Part shown: piece by piece, positions 10,072 through 18,865 of the stretch
Layout: each line of letters opens with the position of its first letter
Numbering within the stretch: position 1 is the stretch's first letter
Source: Actinacidiphila yanglinensis
Lineage (GTDB): Bacteria > Actinomycetota > Actinomycetes > Streptomycetales > Streptomycetaceae
Reading direction: 5' to 3'
Length of the DNA stretch: 64,000 bases
Assembly (NCBI RefSeq): GCF_900107965.1
Contig: NZ_FNVU01000004.1
Location: forward strand, 558,001-622,000
Position numbers and translations under genes: made by a program
Notes under the pieces: model-generated
Database searches by the model: none
What the model saw: the letters and a program-made list of their open reading frames with translations, nothing else
Told to the model about the DNA's origin: nothing

Positions 10072-10494
10072 CTACGGCACGATCTCGAAGCCGTTGCCGT
10101 CCTGGTCGCGGAACGCGTACATCGGCGGGGCGCCCTCCCAGTGCAGCACCGGGTCGGCGTCCACGCCGCGCGCGGTCATGGCCGCGTGCGCGGCCTCGAC
10201 GTCCGGGGTGCCGAAACGGACCCCGGTCTCGACGCCCGCCGGGAGGTGCGGGCCGGCCGGCACCAGCGCGATGCCGACGTCCGAGCCGGGCGGGCCGACC
10301 ACGATCCAGCGGCCGAAGTTCTCGACGGTGCTGTCGATGCGCTTCTCGAAGCCGAGCACCCGCGTGTAGAAGTCGAGCGCGCGGTCCTGGTCGCTGACCG
10401 GGACGCCGACGAAGCGCACCGCCGTGAGCACGACGGCGGCGCCGTCCGGTGCGGCCTGAGTGTCCTGCCCGCTGTGTTTCGCCTGTTCGGTCAT
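10072..10494 (-). CDS. VOC (glyoxalase/bleomycin resistance fold) protein
   Basis: A 140-residue single-module VOC protein. After a 20-residue polar leader comes VRFVGVPVSDQDRALDFYTRVLGFE, the standard first strand-helix unit, and it ends with the second metal-ligand strand FRDQDGNGFEIV, whose Glu is a typical ligand. Family members are metal-dependent lyases, dioxygenases or ligand binders; the substrate cannot be inferred. The ATG follows GGAAGG. It lies 103 bases downstream of the TetR gene on the same strand, possibly in the same transcript, and converges on galK. Confidence 0.8.
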   Translation of the reverse strand: MTEQAKHSGQDTQAAPDGAAVVLTAVRFVGVPVSDQDRALDFYTRVLGFEKRIDSTVENFGRWIVVGPPGSDVGIALVPAGPHLPAGVETGVRFGTPDVEAAHAAMTARGVDADPVLHWEGAPPMYAFRDQDGNGFEIVP

Positions 10495-10597
10495 GGCCGA
10501 GCCCTTCCGTGGAACCTCGCGCGCCTGCGCGCGCCTACGGAGGGCAGACCCCGGCGGGCCGCGGAACTCATCGGTGCCCCGCGGCCGACCGGTCCGG

Positions 10598-11281
10598 TCA
10601 GCTCTTGCGGTGGCCGATCAGCCGGGGTTTGGGCTCCAGCCCGGACAGGCCGTTCCAGCAGAGGTTGACCAGGTGCGCGGCGACCTCGGCCTTCGGCGGG
10701 CGGCGGGCGTCGAGCCACCACTGGCCGGTGAGCGCGACCATGCCGACCAGCGCCTGGGCGTAGAGCGGCGCCAGCCGCGGGTCGAAGCCTCGCTGCTCGA
10801 ACTCGTGCCCGAGGATGTCCTCGACCTCCGTGGCGATGTCGCTGATCAGCGAGGCGAAGGTGCCGGTGGACTGCGCGACGGGGGAGTCGCGGACCAGGAC
10901 CCGGAAGCCGTCGGTGTAGTGCTCGATGTAGTCGAGCAGCGCGAAGGCGGCCTGTTCGAGCAGCTCGCGCGGGTGGCCGCCGGTGAGCGCGCCGGTCACC
11001 ATGTCGAGCAGGCGGTCCATCTCGCGGTCCACGACGACCGCGTAGAGCCCTTCCTTGCCGCCGAAGTGCTCGTACACGAGGGGTTTGGAGACCCCTGCCT
11101 GGTGCGCGATCTCCTCCACCGACGTGCCCTCGTAGCCGCGCTCCGCAAAGAGCACCCGGCCCACGTCGAGGAGTTGTTCGCGCCTTTCCCTGCCGGTCAT
11201 CCGGACTCGCCGGGTGCGTCGCGCGGTCGGGCCCGCCGGGGCGGACGCCTTTCCGGCTCTTCCGTCTTCGCCGTCGCTCAC
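10598..11281 (-). CDS. TetR-family transcriptional regulator
   Basis: A 227-residue regulator. An Ala/Arg-rich leader of about 27 residues precedes a canonical TetR helix-turn-helix (REQLLDVGRVLFAERGYEGTSVEEIAHQAGVSKPLVYEHFGGKEGLY), followed by an all-helical ligand domain. The GTG at 11281 is taken as the start; the internal Met at residue 28 is an alternative. It begins 24 bases after the desaturase stop on the same strand, so the two probably form an operon and the regulator may control desaturase expression in response to an acyl ligand, as TetR regulators of lipid genes often do. That link is inference. Confidence 0.85.
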   Translation of the reverse strand: MSDGEDGRAGKASAPAGPTARRTRRVRMTGRERREQLLDVGRVLFAERGYEGTSVEEIAHQAGVSKPLVYEHFGGKEGLYAVVVDREMDRLLDMVTGALTGGHPRELLEQAAFALLDYIEHYTDGFRVLVRDSPVAQSTGTFASLISDIATEVEDILGHEFEQRGFDPRLAPLYAQALVGMVALTGQWWLDARRPPKAEVAAHLVNLCWNGLSGLEPKPRLIGHRKS

Positions 11282-11305
11282 CCGGCCATCATGCCGGGTG
11301 GGCTC

Positions 11306-12310
11306 TCACGCCGCTTCGTCGACGTCCTGCCGGTTGTTCTCCTGGCGGCGGGACTCGATCCGCGCGGCGTCGGGCCAGCGGACGTCGGTGGCCCAGCCGG
11401 CGAGCTCGAACCAGCGGATCAGGCGGGCGCTGGAGTCGATCTGGCCGCGCAGCACGCCGTGCCGGGCGGAGGTGGGGTCGGCGTGGTGCAGGTTGTGCCA
11501 CGACTCGCCGCAGGACAGCACGGCCAGCCACCACACGTTGCCCGAGCGGTCACGGGACTTGAACGGGCGCTTGCCGACCGCGTGGCAGATCGAGTTGATC
11601 GACCAGGTCACGTGGTGCAGCAGCGCCACCCGAACGAGCGACCCCCAGAAGAACGCGGTGAACGCGCCGTACCACGACATGGTGGCCAGGCCGCCGACCA
11701 GCGGGGGAATCAGCAGCGAGATCGCGGTCCACAGCCAGAAGTCGCGGGAGACGCGGCGGATCGCCGGGTCCTTGATCAGGTCGGGCGCGTACTTCTGCTG
11801 GGGGGTCTGCTCCTCGTCGAAGAGCCACCCCATGTGCGCCCACCACAGGCCCTTCATCAGGGCCGGGAGGGTCTCGCCGTAACGCCACGGGCTGTGCGGG
11901 TCGCCCTCGGCGTCGCTGAACTTGTGGTGCCGGCGGTGGTCGGCGACCCAGCGCACGATCGGGCCCTCGACGGCCATCGATCCGGCGATGGCCAGCGCGA
12001 CCTTCAGCGGGCGGTTCGCCTTGAACGAGCCGTGGGTGAAGTGCCGGTGGAAGCCGATGGTGATGCCGTGGCAGCCGAGGAAGTACATGCCGACCATCAG
12101 GCCGACGTCCAGCCAGCTGAGCCCCCGTCCCCAGGCCAGTGGTACCGCCGCGGCCAGTGCCACGAAGGGGATGCAGATGAAGAGCAGCAGGGAGATCTGC
12201 TCGATCGAGCGCTTGCTCTCGCCGCCGCGGGTGGCGCTCGGCGGCGGCGATCCCTGTCCCGAGGACCCGGGTTCCCGGGACTCGGTGATCACGTCCGTCT
12301 GTGTGGTCAT
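11306..12310 (-). CDS. membrane acyl-CoA desaturase (delta-9 type)
   Basis: A 334-residue membrane di-iron desaturase that puts a double bond into a fatty acyl chain, altering membrane fluidity. Three histidine boxes are intact: HRHFTH at residues 88-93, HRRHH at 125-129 and HNLHH at 272-276, with hydrophobic segments near residues 40-80 and 190-230. The size and box spacing match stearoyl-CoA desaturase-like bacterial enzymes. The ATG at 12310 was preferred over an in-frame upstream start because the extra N-terminus runs into the promoter region. The TetR gene follows in the same transcript. Confidence 0.92.
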   Translation of the reverse strand: MTTQTDVITESREPGSSGQGSPPPSATRGGESKRSIEQISLLLFICIPFVALAAAVPLAWGRGLSWLDVGLMVGMYFLGCHGITIGFHRHFTHGSFKANRPLKVALAIAGSMAVEGPIVRWVADHRRHHKFSDAEGDPHSPWRYGETLPALMKGLWWAHMGWLFDEEQTPQQKYAPDLIKDPAIRRVSRDFWLWTAISLLIPPLVGGLATMSWYGAFTAFFWGSLVRVALLHHVTWSINSICHAVGKRPFKSRDRSGNVWWLAVLSCGESWHNLHHADPTSARHGVLRGQIDSSARLIRWFELAGWATDVRWPDAARIESRRQENNRQDVDEAA

Positions 12311-12396
12311 GTGTGTCCCTTGCGCAGAGGAGGGGGGACTGAATGGGCTGATGGGGGGGTCGTGCGCACGGCGCACGAGCCGTGTGCCGCACAACC

Positions 12397-12408
12397 TACG
12401 GCTCCGTA
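12397..12408. promoter_or_regulatory. candidate operator upstream of the desaturase gene
   Basis: TACGG-CT-CCGTA is a perfect 5-bp inverted repeat in the gap between the desaturase start and the tRNA. It lies 87 bases upstream of the desaturase ATG and is AT-richer than its surroundings. A likely reader is the TetR protein encoded with the desaturase. Forty bases farther upstream is a second inverted repeat, GGTAA-GGG-TTACC (12448-12460). Neither site has independent support. Confidence 0.35.
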
Positions 12409-12588
12409 AGTATTGCAGCGGCACCCGGTGGGCGACAGGACCAGTCGGGTAAGGGTTACCTTCCCTTTCGAGTGTCGTTCGAGTGGATCTTTACCCCGGA
12501 ACGGCGTCGCGTCCACCCCGTGTCGTACGGCATGATGGGTTGCGTCCAGCCCGACAGGCCCGACGCCGGGTCCGAGAAGTCGAGTTGA

Positions 12589-12660
12589 TCCGCCGTGGTG
12601 TAATTGGCAGCACTGGGGCTTTTGGTGCCTTAAGTCCGGGTTCGAGTCCTGGCGGCGGAG
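12589..12660 (+). tRNA. tRNA-Gln(TTG)
   Basis: A complete cloverleaf of 72 bases. The acceptor stem is TCCGCCG paired with CGGCGGA at 12653-12659. The anticodon stem GGGGC/GCCTT (two G-T pairs) encloses the loop TTTTGGT with anticodon TTG at 12622-12624. The T stem CCGGG/CCTGG encloses TTCGAGT. The 3' CCA is not encoded. It reads CAA codons, rare in this genome, and CAG by wobble. Confidence 0.93.
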
Positions 12661-12739
12661 CGGACCGGGAGAAGATCCGGAACCTCGGTAAGCTGCGGTT
12701 GTCCACCGCCCTGAGCCCCGATGCCGAGGAGTCTCCCGC

Positions 12740-14203
12740 GTGAGCCCCAACCGCCCGGCTGCCGTCGTCATCCTCGCCGCGGGCGAGGGCACCCGCATGA
12801 AGTCGGCCACCCCGAAGATCCTGCACCCGATCTGCGGCCGTTCGCTGATCGGCCACGCCGTCGTCGCGGCCCGCGCGCTGGACCCCGAACACCTGGTGGT
12901 GGTCGTCGGACACGGCCGCGAGCAGGTCACCGCGCACCTCGCCGAAGTGGACCCGCAGGCGCTGACCGCCGTGCAGGAGCGCCAGCTCGGCACCGGCCAC
13001 GCGGTGCGCACCGGCCTCGCGGAACTGACCCGGCGCGGCGCGCCCCTGGACGGCACCGTGGTGGTCACCTACGGCGACGTGCCGCTGCTGACCACCGAGA
13101 CGCTCGCCGCCTTCACCGCCGCGCACCGCGCCGAGGGCAACGCGGTGACGGTGCTCACCGCCCAGGTGCCCGACCCGACCGGCTACGGGCGGATCGTGCG
13201 CGGCTCGGACGGCCAGGTCACCGCGATCGTCGAGCAGAAGGACGCCGGCGAGGCGTTGCGGGCGGTCAAGGAGATCAACTCCGGTGTGTACGCGTACGAC
13301 GGGCGGCTGCTCGCCGAGGCGCTGGGCAAGCTCACCACCGACAACGCGCAGGGTGAGGAGTATCTCACCGACACCCTGGCGATCCTGCGCGACGCCGGCC
13401 ACCGGGTGGGCGCGTACGTCGCCGCGGACCACCACGAGATCGCGGGCGTCAACGACCGGGTGCAGCTCGCGCAGGCCCGCCGGGCGCTGAACGACCGGCT
13501 GCTGGAGCGGGCCATGCTGGCCGGCGCCACCATCGTCGACCCCGCCACCACGTGGGTGGACGTGACCGTCACCTTCGAGCCCGACGCCCTGGTGCACCCC
13601 GGCACGCAGCTGCTCGGCGCCACCAGCCTCGCCGCCGGCGCCGAGGTCGGCCCGGAGTGCACGCTCACCGACACCGCGGTCGGGCCGGGCGCCCGGGTCT
13701 CGCACGCGGTCGCCGACCAGGCCGAGATCGGCGCAAACGCGTCGGTCGGCCCCTACGCCTACCTGCGGCCCGGGGCGCGGCTGGGCGCGCACGCCAAGGC
13801 GGGCACCTACGTCGAGATGAAGAACGCCTCGATCGGCGAGGGCACCAAGGTGCCGCACCTGAGCTACGTGGGCGACGCCACCATCGGCGACCACACCAAC
13901 ATCGGTGCCGCCACCGTCTTCGTGAACTACGACGGCGAGACCAAGCACCACACCGTCATCGGCAGTTACTGCAAGACCGGCGCGGACAACATGTTCGTCG
14001 CCCCCCGGGTGATCGGTGACGGGGTCTACACCGCGGCGGGCTCCGTGATCACCAAGGACGTGCCCTCCGGTTCGCTCGCCGTCGCCCGCGGTCAGCAGCG
14101 CAACATCGAGGGCTGGGTGGCCCGCAAGCGCCCCGGCAGTGCCGCTGCGCAGGCGGCCGAACGCGCACAGCAGCAGGGCGAGGAGCCCGCCGGGCAGGAG
14201 TGA
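12740..14203 (+). CDS. glmU: bifunctional GlmU (UDP-GlcNAc synthesis)
   Basis: GlmU acetylates glucosamine-1-phosphate and then couples it to UTP, giving UDP-N-acetylglucosamine for peptidoglycan. The 487-residue product has the N-terminal pyrophosphorylase motif LAAGEGTRMKSATPK, a central EEYLTDT element, and a C-terminal left-handed beta helix of hexapeptide repeats (IGANASVGPYAYLRPG through IGAATVFVNYDG). About 30 polar residues extend the C-terminus, common in actinobacteria. The GTG at 12740 follows GAGGAG by 8 bases. It sits between tRNA-Gln and prs on the same strand. Confidence 0.96.
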   Translation: MSPNRPAAVVILAAGEGTRMKSATPKILHPICGRSLIGHAVVAARALDPEHLVVVVGHGREQVTAHLAEVDPQALTAVQERQLGTGHAVRTGLAELTRRGAPLDGTVVVTYGDVPLLTTETLAAFTAAHRAEGNAVTVLTAQVPDPTGYGRIVRGSDGQVTAIVEQKDAGEALRAVKEINSGVYAYDGRLLAEALGKLTTDNAQGEEYLTDTLAILRDAGHRVGAYVAADHHEIAGVNDRVQLAQARRALNDRLLERAMLAGATIVDPATTWVDVTVTFEPDALVHPGTQLLGATSLAAGAEVGPECTLTDTAVGPGARVSHAVADQAEIGANASVGPYAYLRPGARLGAHAKAGTYVEMKNASIGEGTKVPHLSYVGDATIGDHTNIGAATVFVNYDGETKHHTVIGSYCKTGADNMFVAPRVIGDGVYTAAGSVITKDVPSGSLAVARGQQRNIEGWVARKRPGSAAAQAAERAQQQGEEPAGQE

Positions 14204-14258
14204 GTGAGGGTCGTCTCATCGGCCGGACGTGAGGTGCACAGGTGCGCCGGATGGGGCG

Positions 14259-14278
14259 TACCGTGTGTGGTGCACACA
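14259..14278 (+). promoter_or_regulatory. candidate prs promoter with overlapping inverted repeat
   Basis: TACCGT (14259-14264) resembles a vegetative -10 box. A perfect inverted repeat TGTGTG-GTG-CACACA (14264-14278) starts on its last base, placed where a bound protein would cover the start site. It lies 72 bases before the prs GTG. The binding factor is unknown. Confidence 0.4.
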
Positions 14279-14349
14279 ATTCCGCCAGCCCACCCGAACC
14301 CTGGGTGCCGCTGTGTCGAACACCAGTCGAACACCAAGGAGACGGTGCA

Positions 14350-15327
14350 GTGACCGGGATCAAGACGACCGGTGAGAAGAAGCTGATGCTCTTCTCCGGC
14401 CGCGCCCACCCCGATCTGGCGGAGGCGGTGGCAGACGAGTTGGGCGTCGAACTCGTCCCCACCCGGGCTTTCGACTTCGCCAACGGCGAGATCTACGTGC
14501 GGTTCGAGGAGTCGGCCCGCGGCGCCGACTGCTTCCTGATCCAGAGCCACACCAGCCCCATCAACCAGTGGATCATGGAACAGCTGATCATGATCGACGC
14601 TCTGAAGCGGGCCTCCGCGCGGAGCATCACCGTGATCGTGCCGTTCTACGGCTACGCCCGCCAGGACAAGAAGCACCGCGGCCGCGAGCCGATCTCGGCC
14701 CGGCTGATGGCCGACCTGTTCAAGACCGCGGGCGCCGAGCGCATCCTCACCGTCGACCTGCACACCGACCAGATCCAGGGCTTCTTCGACGGCCCGGTGG
14801 ACCACCTGGTCGCGCTGCCGGTCCTGGCGGACTACGTGGGCGCCAAGGTGGATCGGGCGAAGCTGACCGTGGTCTCCCCGGACGCCGGCCGGGTCCGGGT
14901 CGCCGACCGCTGGTGCGACCGGCTGGGCGCGCCGCTGGCCATCGTGCACAAGCGCCGCGACCCCGACGTGGCGAACCAGGTGAAGGTGCACGAGGTGGTC
15001 GGCGACGTCAAGGGCCGGGTGTGCGTGCTGGTCGACGACATGATCGACACCGGCGGCACCATCTGCGCCGCGGCGGACGCGCTGTTCGCGAACGGGGCGG
15101 AGGACGTCATCGTCACCGCCACGCACGGGGTGCTGTCCGGGCCCGCCGCGGACCGGCTGAAGAACTCCAAGGTCAGCGAGTTCGTCTTCACCGACACCCT
15201 GCCGACGCCGGGGGAGACCGACCTCGACAAGATCACCGTGCTGTCGATGGCGCCGACCATCGCGAACGCGGTGCGCGAGGTCTTCGAGGACGGTTCGGTC
15301 ACCAGCCTCTTCGAGGGCGTGCACTGA
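14350..15327 (+). CDS. prs: ribose-phosphate pyrophosphokinase
   Basis: Prs makes PRPP from ribose-5-phosphate and ATP, feeding purine, pyrimidine, histidine, tryptophan and NAD synthesis. The 325-residue class I enzyme shows the LFSGRAHPDLAEAVA start, the ATP loop RQDKKHRGREPISA, and the PRPP-binding VCVLVDDMIDTGGT near residue 225. The GTG at 14350 follows AAGGAGACGG. The glmU-prs-rplY-pth order is conserved in actinobacteria. A strong hairpin follows the gene. Confidence 0.96.
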   Translation: MTGIKTTGEKKLMLFSGRAHPDLAEAVADELGVELVPTRAFDFANGEIYVRFEESARGADCFLIQSHTSPINQWIMEQLIMIDALKRASARSITVIVPFYGYARQDKKHRGREPISARLMADLFKTAGAERILTVDLHTDQIQGFFDGPVDHLVALPVLADYVGAKVDRAKLTVVSPDAGRVRVADRWCDRLGAPLAIVHKRRDPDVANQVKVHEVVGDVKGRVCVLVDDMIDTGGTICAAADALFANGAEDVIVTATHGVLSGPAADRLKNSKVSEFVFTDTLPTPGETDLDKITVLSMAPTIANAVREVFEDGSVTSLFEGVH

Positions 15328-15382
15328 CTCCTGGCCGTGTTCGGGCCCGCTGCGTCGGGGCCCGGACCGGGCCGGCTTCGAG

Positions 15383-15417
15383 GGAGCCGGGCGGGGCGCC
15401 ACTGCCCGCCCGGCTCC
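15383..15417 (+). terminator. hairpin terminator after prs
   Basis: A perfect 13-bp GC stem (GGAGCCGGGCGGG and its complement) with a 9-base loop, 55 bases after the prs stop and without a T tract, as usual in this genus. A separate -10-like TAGGCT at 15459-15464 suggests that rplY then has its own promoter with a leader of about 130 bases. Confidence 0.65.
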
Positions 15418-15597
15418 GTCGCGTCCGCCCGGATTTCGTTCCGGGGCCGTCCCGCGGTTAGGCTGTCGGCGTTGCTCGGCGAGGGAAGGGTCCGGACGCA
15501 TGTCCGCGCCGCCTCCGTTATCGACGCGCTCCTCGTGCAGGATCGGCCCGTCGCGGCCGGGCGACCGTAATACCCCCCTGACGAGGAGCCGATTCCC

Positions 15598-16224
15598 ATG
15601 GCAGAAGTGAAGATTCCCGCCGCGATGCGCACCGAGTTCGGCAAGGGCGCCGCCCGCCGGGTGCGCCGCGCCAACCAGGTCCCCGCCGTCGTGTACGGCC
15701 ACGGCGCCGACCCCCGCCACGTGACGGTGCCCGGCCACGAGCTGCTGCTCGCGCTGCGTACCCCGAACGTGCTGATCTCGCTGGACATCGAGGGCGCGTC
15801 CGAGCTGGTCATCCCCAAGGCGGTGCAGCGCGACCCGCTGAGGGGCTTCATCGAGCACGTCGACCTGCTGTCCGTGAAGCGCGGCGAGAAGGTCACCGTC
15901 GAGGTCCCGGTCACCGCCGAGGGTGAACTGGCCCCGGGCGGCAACCTGCTGGAGCACGTGCTCAACACGCTCTCGGTCGAGGCCGAGGCCACGCACATCC
16001 CCGAGTCGTTCACGGTCTCCGTGGAGGGCCTGGAGGCGGGCGCGTCCATCCTCGCCAAGGACGTCGAGCTGCCCCGCGGCACCACGCTGGTGACCGAGGA
16101 GGACGCCGTGGTGATCCAGGTCGTCACCCCGCAGGCCGAGATCGAGGAGCCCGCCGAGGGCGAGGAAGAGGGCGCGGCCGTCGCCGAGGCCGCTCCGGCG
16201 GAGGCCGCCGCAGAGGAGAGCTGA
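15598..16224 (+). CDS. rplY: 50S ribosomal protein L25/general stress protein Ctc
   Basis: L25 binds 5S rRNA in the large subunit. The 208-residue product is the long CTC form: an N-terminal L25 beta-barrel ([26 protein letters not shown]), a C-terminal TL5 domain, and an acidic Ala/Glu-rich tail. The ATG at 15598 follows GAGGAGC. A strong terminator follows directly. Confidence 0.95.
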   Translation: MAEVKIPAAMRTEFGKGAARRVRRANQVPAVVYGHGADPRHVTVPGHELLLALRTPNVLISLDIEGASELVIPKAVQRDPLRGFIEHVDLLSVKRGEKVTVEVPVTAEGELAPGGNLLEHVLNTLSVEAEATHIPESFTVSVEGLEAGASILAKDVELPRGTTLVTEEDAVVIQVVTPQAEIEEPAEGEEEGAAVAEAAPAEAAAEES

Positions 16225-16236
16225 ACCAGAACGCCG

Positions 16237-16280
16237 CGGCCGCCGTCGTACCCCCGGGGTACGACGGCGGCCGTTTGTGT
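16237..16280 (+). terminator. strong hairpin terminator after rplY
   Basis: A perfect 17-bp stem (16237-16253 with 16257-16273, beginning CGGCCGCCGTCG) closes on a 3-base loop and is followed by TTTGTGT. It starts 12 bases after the rplY stop, so pth must use its own promoter in the remaining 45 bases or depend on readthrough. Confidence 0.8.
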
Positions 16281-16325
16281 CCCTTACGGTTCTACGGTGT
16301 ACGGCGACTGCTTTCGGAGACGTGG

Positions 16326-16919
16326 ATGAGCGACAGCACAGGGCCCTGGATGGTCGTGGGCCTGGGCAACCCGGGGCCGGAGTACGCCGGCAACCGGCAC
16401 AACATCGGCTTCATGGTGGCCGACCTGCTCGCCGAGCGGATGGGCGGGAAGTTCAAGCGTGCCCAGAAGGCCCAGGCGCAGGTGGTCGAGGGCCGGATCG
16501 GGCCGCCCGGACCGGCGAGCGCGCGGGTGGTGCTGGCCAAGCCGATGTCGTACATGAACCTGTCCGGCGGGCCGGTCACCGCGCTCAAGGAGTTCTACAA
16601 GGTGCCCACCGACCGGATCGTCGCGGTGCACGACGAGCTGGACATCGACTTCCCCACCCTGCGGCTCAAGCTCGGCGGCGGTGACAACGGCCACAACGGG
16701 CTGAAGTCCATCACGAAGTCGCTCGGCGCGAACTACCTGCGGGTGCGCGCCGGGATCGGCCGCCCGCCCGGGCGGATGGACGTCGCGGCGTTCGTGCTGA
16801 AGGACTTCTCCGCCACCGAGCGCAAGGAACTGGAGTGGTTCGTGGACCGGGCCGCCGACGCGGTGGAGGCGCTGGTCACCGTGGGCCTGGAGCGCGCGCA
16901 GAGCAGCTACAACGGCTGA
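16326..16919 (+). CDS. pth: peptidyl-tRNA hydrolase
   Basis: Pth releases peptides from tRNAs that drop off the ribosome. The 197-residue product has the family start [20 protein letters not shown] with the catalytic His, the KPMSYMN substrate-binding Asn, and VHDELDI with the catalytic Asp. The ATG at 16326 follows GGAGA by 5 bases; an upstream in-frame extension into the rplY terminator was rejected. Confidence 0.95.
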   Translation: MSDSTGPWMVVGLGNPGPEYAGNRHNIGFMVADLLAERMGGKFKRAQKAQAQVVEGRIGPPGPASARVVLAKPMSYMNLSGGPVTALKEFYKVPTDRIVAVHDELDIDFPTLRLKLGGGDNGHNGLKSITKSLGANYLRVRAGIGRPPGRMDVAAFVLKDFSATERKELEWFVDRAADAVEALVTVGLERAQSSYNG

Positions 16920-16992
16920 GCCCGACGGCCGCAAGGTCCGGGCGGGACCGCCGGGTTGACCAGCTGCCACGCGATGGCCAAAGATCGCCGGC

Positions 16993-17484
16993 ATGGCAAC
17001 AGGGAGTGGTGACCGCGGAGCCGCGCAGGCGGGTGGGCTGGTGCTGTTCGCCCGCGTCGTGGGCGTGGGCGCGCTGGCGGCGCTGATCCTGGTGTCCGGT
17101 GCGTGGGGCTCGTGGCGGAACGCGCAGTACGTGGTGGTCGGCAAGGGCCACGAGCACGGCACGGTGCGGCTGGTGGCGTGCGGCGACACCGACTGCACCG
17201 GTCCGTTCAGCCCGAAGGGCTCGGCCCGGCCCCGTGCGAAGGTCACCGTCAGCCTGCCGGTGCGCCACCACGTCGGTGACTCCGTGTCGGTGGTGCTCAA
17301 GCCCGGCGGCGACACCGGGGTGCGCGACGGCCTGGGCGGGCTGCTCTTCGCGTTCGTGCCGTTCGGCGGGGCGCTGCTGCTGGCCGCGGCCGTGGTCGCG
17401 CTGGGGCTGCGGGTGCCGCGGACCGCGTGGAGCCTGGCGGTGGCGGGAGCGGCGCTGCTCGGCGGGGCGTTCCTGACGCTGTGA
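16993..17484 (+). CDS. small membrane protein of unknown function
   Basis: A 163-residue protein with one hydrophobic segment at residues 17-40, a roughly 75-residue loop containing a CGDTDC Cys pair, and two C-terminal membrane segments (LLFAFVPFGGALLLAAAVVALGL and SLAVAGAALLGGAFL). The loop is probably outside the membrane and could form a disulfide. TTGACC, a 17-base spacer and CAAAGA end just before the ATG, so the transcript may be leaderless. I do not recognise the family. It stands between pth and the convergent VOC/methyltransferase pair. Confidence 0.7.
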   Translation: MATGSGDRGAAQAGGLVLFARVVGVGALAALILVSGAWGSWRNAQYVVVGKGHEHGTVRLVACGDTDCTGPFSPKGSARPRAKVTVSLPVRHHVGDSVSVVLKPGGDTGVRDGLGGLLFAFVPFGGALLLAAAVVALGLRVPRTAWSLAVAGAALLGGAFLTL

Positions 17485-17549
17485 GCGCGGGGCCCGGCCC
17501 GCCGGTGCGGCGGACCGGACCCCGTTGCCGGCGGGTGCAGAGGTCGGGT

Positions 17550-17915
17550 TCAGCCGGCGGCCGGCTCCAGGAACTCCAGCCGGTTGCCGACCGGGTCCTC
17601 GGAGTAGAACCGCTCGTGACCGGGCAGGTCGCCGTCCCACACGACCTTCGCGCCCTTGCCCCGCAGCGATTCGGCGAACGCGTGGATGCCGGTGACGCGG
17701 ATGCCCGGGTGGGCCTTGCGGGCCGGCCGGAACCCCTCCTCGATGCCCAGGTGCAGCACCGCGTCCCCCGCCGAGAACCAGCAGCCGCCGCGGCCCGCCA
17801 GCACCGGCGGCTTGGCCAGCTCCGCCATGCCGAGCACGCCGGTGTAGAACGCGCGCAGCGCCGCTTCGCTGCCGGGTGGCGCGGCGAGCTGGACGTGGTC
17901 GAGGCCGGTGATCAT
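17550..17915 (-). CDS. VOC family protein
   Basis: A 121-residue glyoxalase-fold protein starting ITGLDHVQLAAPPGSEAALRAFY and ending FYSEDPVGNRLEFLEP, both standard VOC strands with a His and a Glu at metal-ligand positions. Its ATG overlaps the stop of the methyltransferase gene (ATGA), so the two are translationally coupled and may act on related small molecules. The substrate is unknown. Confidence 0.82.
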   Translation of the reverse strand: MITGLDHVQLAAPPGSEAALRAFYTGVLGMAELAKPPVLAGRGGCWFSAGDAVLHLGIEEGFRPARKAHPGIRVTGIHAFAESLRGKGAKVVWDGDLPGHERFYSEDPVGNRLEFLEPAAG

Positions 17916-18766
17916 CGCGAGGCCCCCTCCCGCCGTACGGGCTCCGCCGTGGCGGCGGTCCGGGCGACCGCGAAGATCCGGCGGAACGGGAAGGCGGTGC
18001 CGTGCGGCCCCGCCGGGTACGCCTTGCGCAGCAGGTCGCGGTACTGCCCGACGAACTCCCGCGCGGCCGCCGGGTCGTCCTCGAGCGCGGTGAGCACCGG
18101 GCGCAGCGCGGTGCCCTTCGTCCAGTCCAGCACCGGGTCCTCGCCCTGGAGGAGCTGGACGTAGGTGGACTCCCAGACGTCGACGTCGGTGCAGCCCAGC
18201 TCGGTCAGCCGCTCCAGGTAGTCGGCGGGGGAGAGTATGTGCACGTACCGGCGGCCCTGGCCGGCCAGCCGGGCGCGCCATCCCGGGGTGTCGCACAGCT
18301 CGGCGAGCAGGGCGTGGCTGGGCGCGGTGAAGTTGCCGGGGACCTGGAAGGCGAGGGCGCCGCCGGGGGTGATGTGCTCCAGCCAGGTCGGGAAGCGCTC
18401 GGCGTGCCCGGGCACCCACTGGAGTGCCGCGTTGGACACGATCAGGTCGAAGGACTCGTCGGGGGTCCACACGGCGGCGTCCGCGCGGCGGAAGTCCAGC
18501 TCCCCGCCGCCGGGGGTGGGGCCGGCGTGCTCGCGGGCGACCCGGAGCATGTCCGAGGAGCTGTCGTACCCGGTGATGCGCGCACCGGGCCAGCGGCCGG
18601 CGAGCAGCGCCGTGACGTTGCCGGGACCGCAGCCGATGTCGGCGATCCGCGGCGACTCGCCGCCGGGCAGGTCGGTGATCCGGGAGAGGAGGTCGAGGAA
18701 CGGGCGGGTGCGGTGGGTGGCGTGCCGGAGATACTGGTGCGGGTCCCACGTCGGCGCTGCTGGCAT
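17912..18766 (-). CDS. SAM-dependent methyltransferase, trans-aconitate 2-methyltransferase-like
   Basis: A 284-residue class I methyltransferase. Motif I is IADIGCGPGNVTALLA, followed by an acidic strand end (ITGYDSS) and the FDLIVSNAALQWVPGH segment that resembles Tam enzymes, which methylate trans-aconitate. The C-terminal YVQLLQGEDPVLDWTKGTALRP region also fits Tam. The ATG follows GGGAG. It is divergent from a MarR gene with a palindromic operator between them, so MarR control is likely. Confidence 0.8.
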   Translation of the reverse strand: MPAAPTWDPHQYLRHATHRTRPFLDLLSRITDLPGGESPRIADIGCGPGNVTALLAGRWPGARITGYDSSSDMLRVAREHAGPTPGGGELDFRRADAAVWTPDESFDLIVSNAALQWVPGHAERFPTWLEHITPGGALAFQVPGNFTAPSHALLAELCDTPGWRARLAGQGRRYVHILSPADYLERLTELGCTDVDVWESTYVQLLQGEDPVLDWTKGTALRPVLTALEDDPAAAREFVGQYRDLLRKAYPAGPHGTAFPFRRIFAVARTAATAEPVRREGASR

Positions 18767-18851
18767 CGTTCGTACTCCCTGGGTGCTACGGAGTCGGCGA
18801 AAACGGAGGGCGAGATTCTGCCCTGCCGCCCTCAGCCTGCTCCCAGAGATA

Positions 18852-18865
18852 TCTTGATGTCAAGA
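18852..18865. promoter_or_regulatory. likely MarR operator
   Basis: TCTTGA-TG-TCAAGA is a perfect 6-2-6 inverted repeat in the 133-base gap between the divergent methyltransferase and MarR genes. Size and position fit a MarR dimer site that could repress both directions. A TACACT -10-like box at 18888-18893 would start the marR transcript at or very near its ATG. Confidence 0.6.

Noticed and set aside
12446..12464. Iron-box (DtxR/IdeR-like) site around GGTAAGGGTTACC upstream of the desaturase gene.
   Set aside because: It matches only about 12 of 19 consensus positions, which is too weak to call.
17550..17915. A separate promoter and independent start for the VOC gene.
   Set aside because: Its ATG overlaps the methyltransferase stop with no intergenic space, so it is coupled to that gene.
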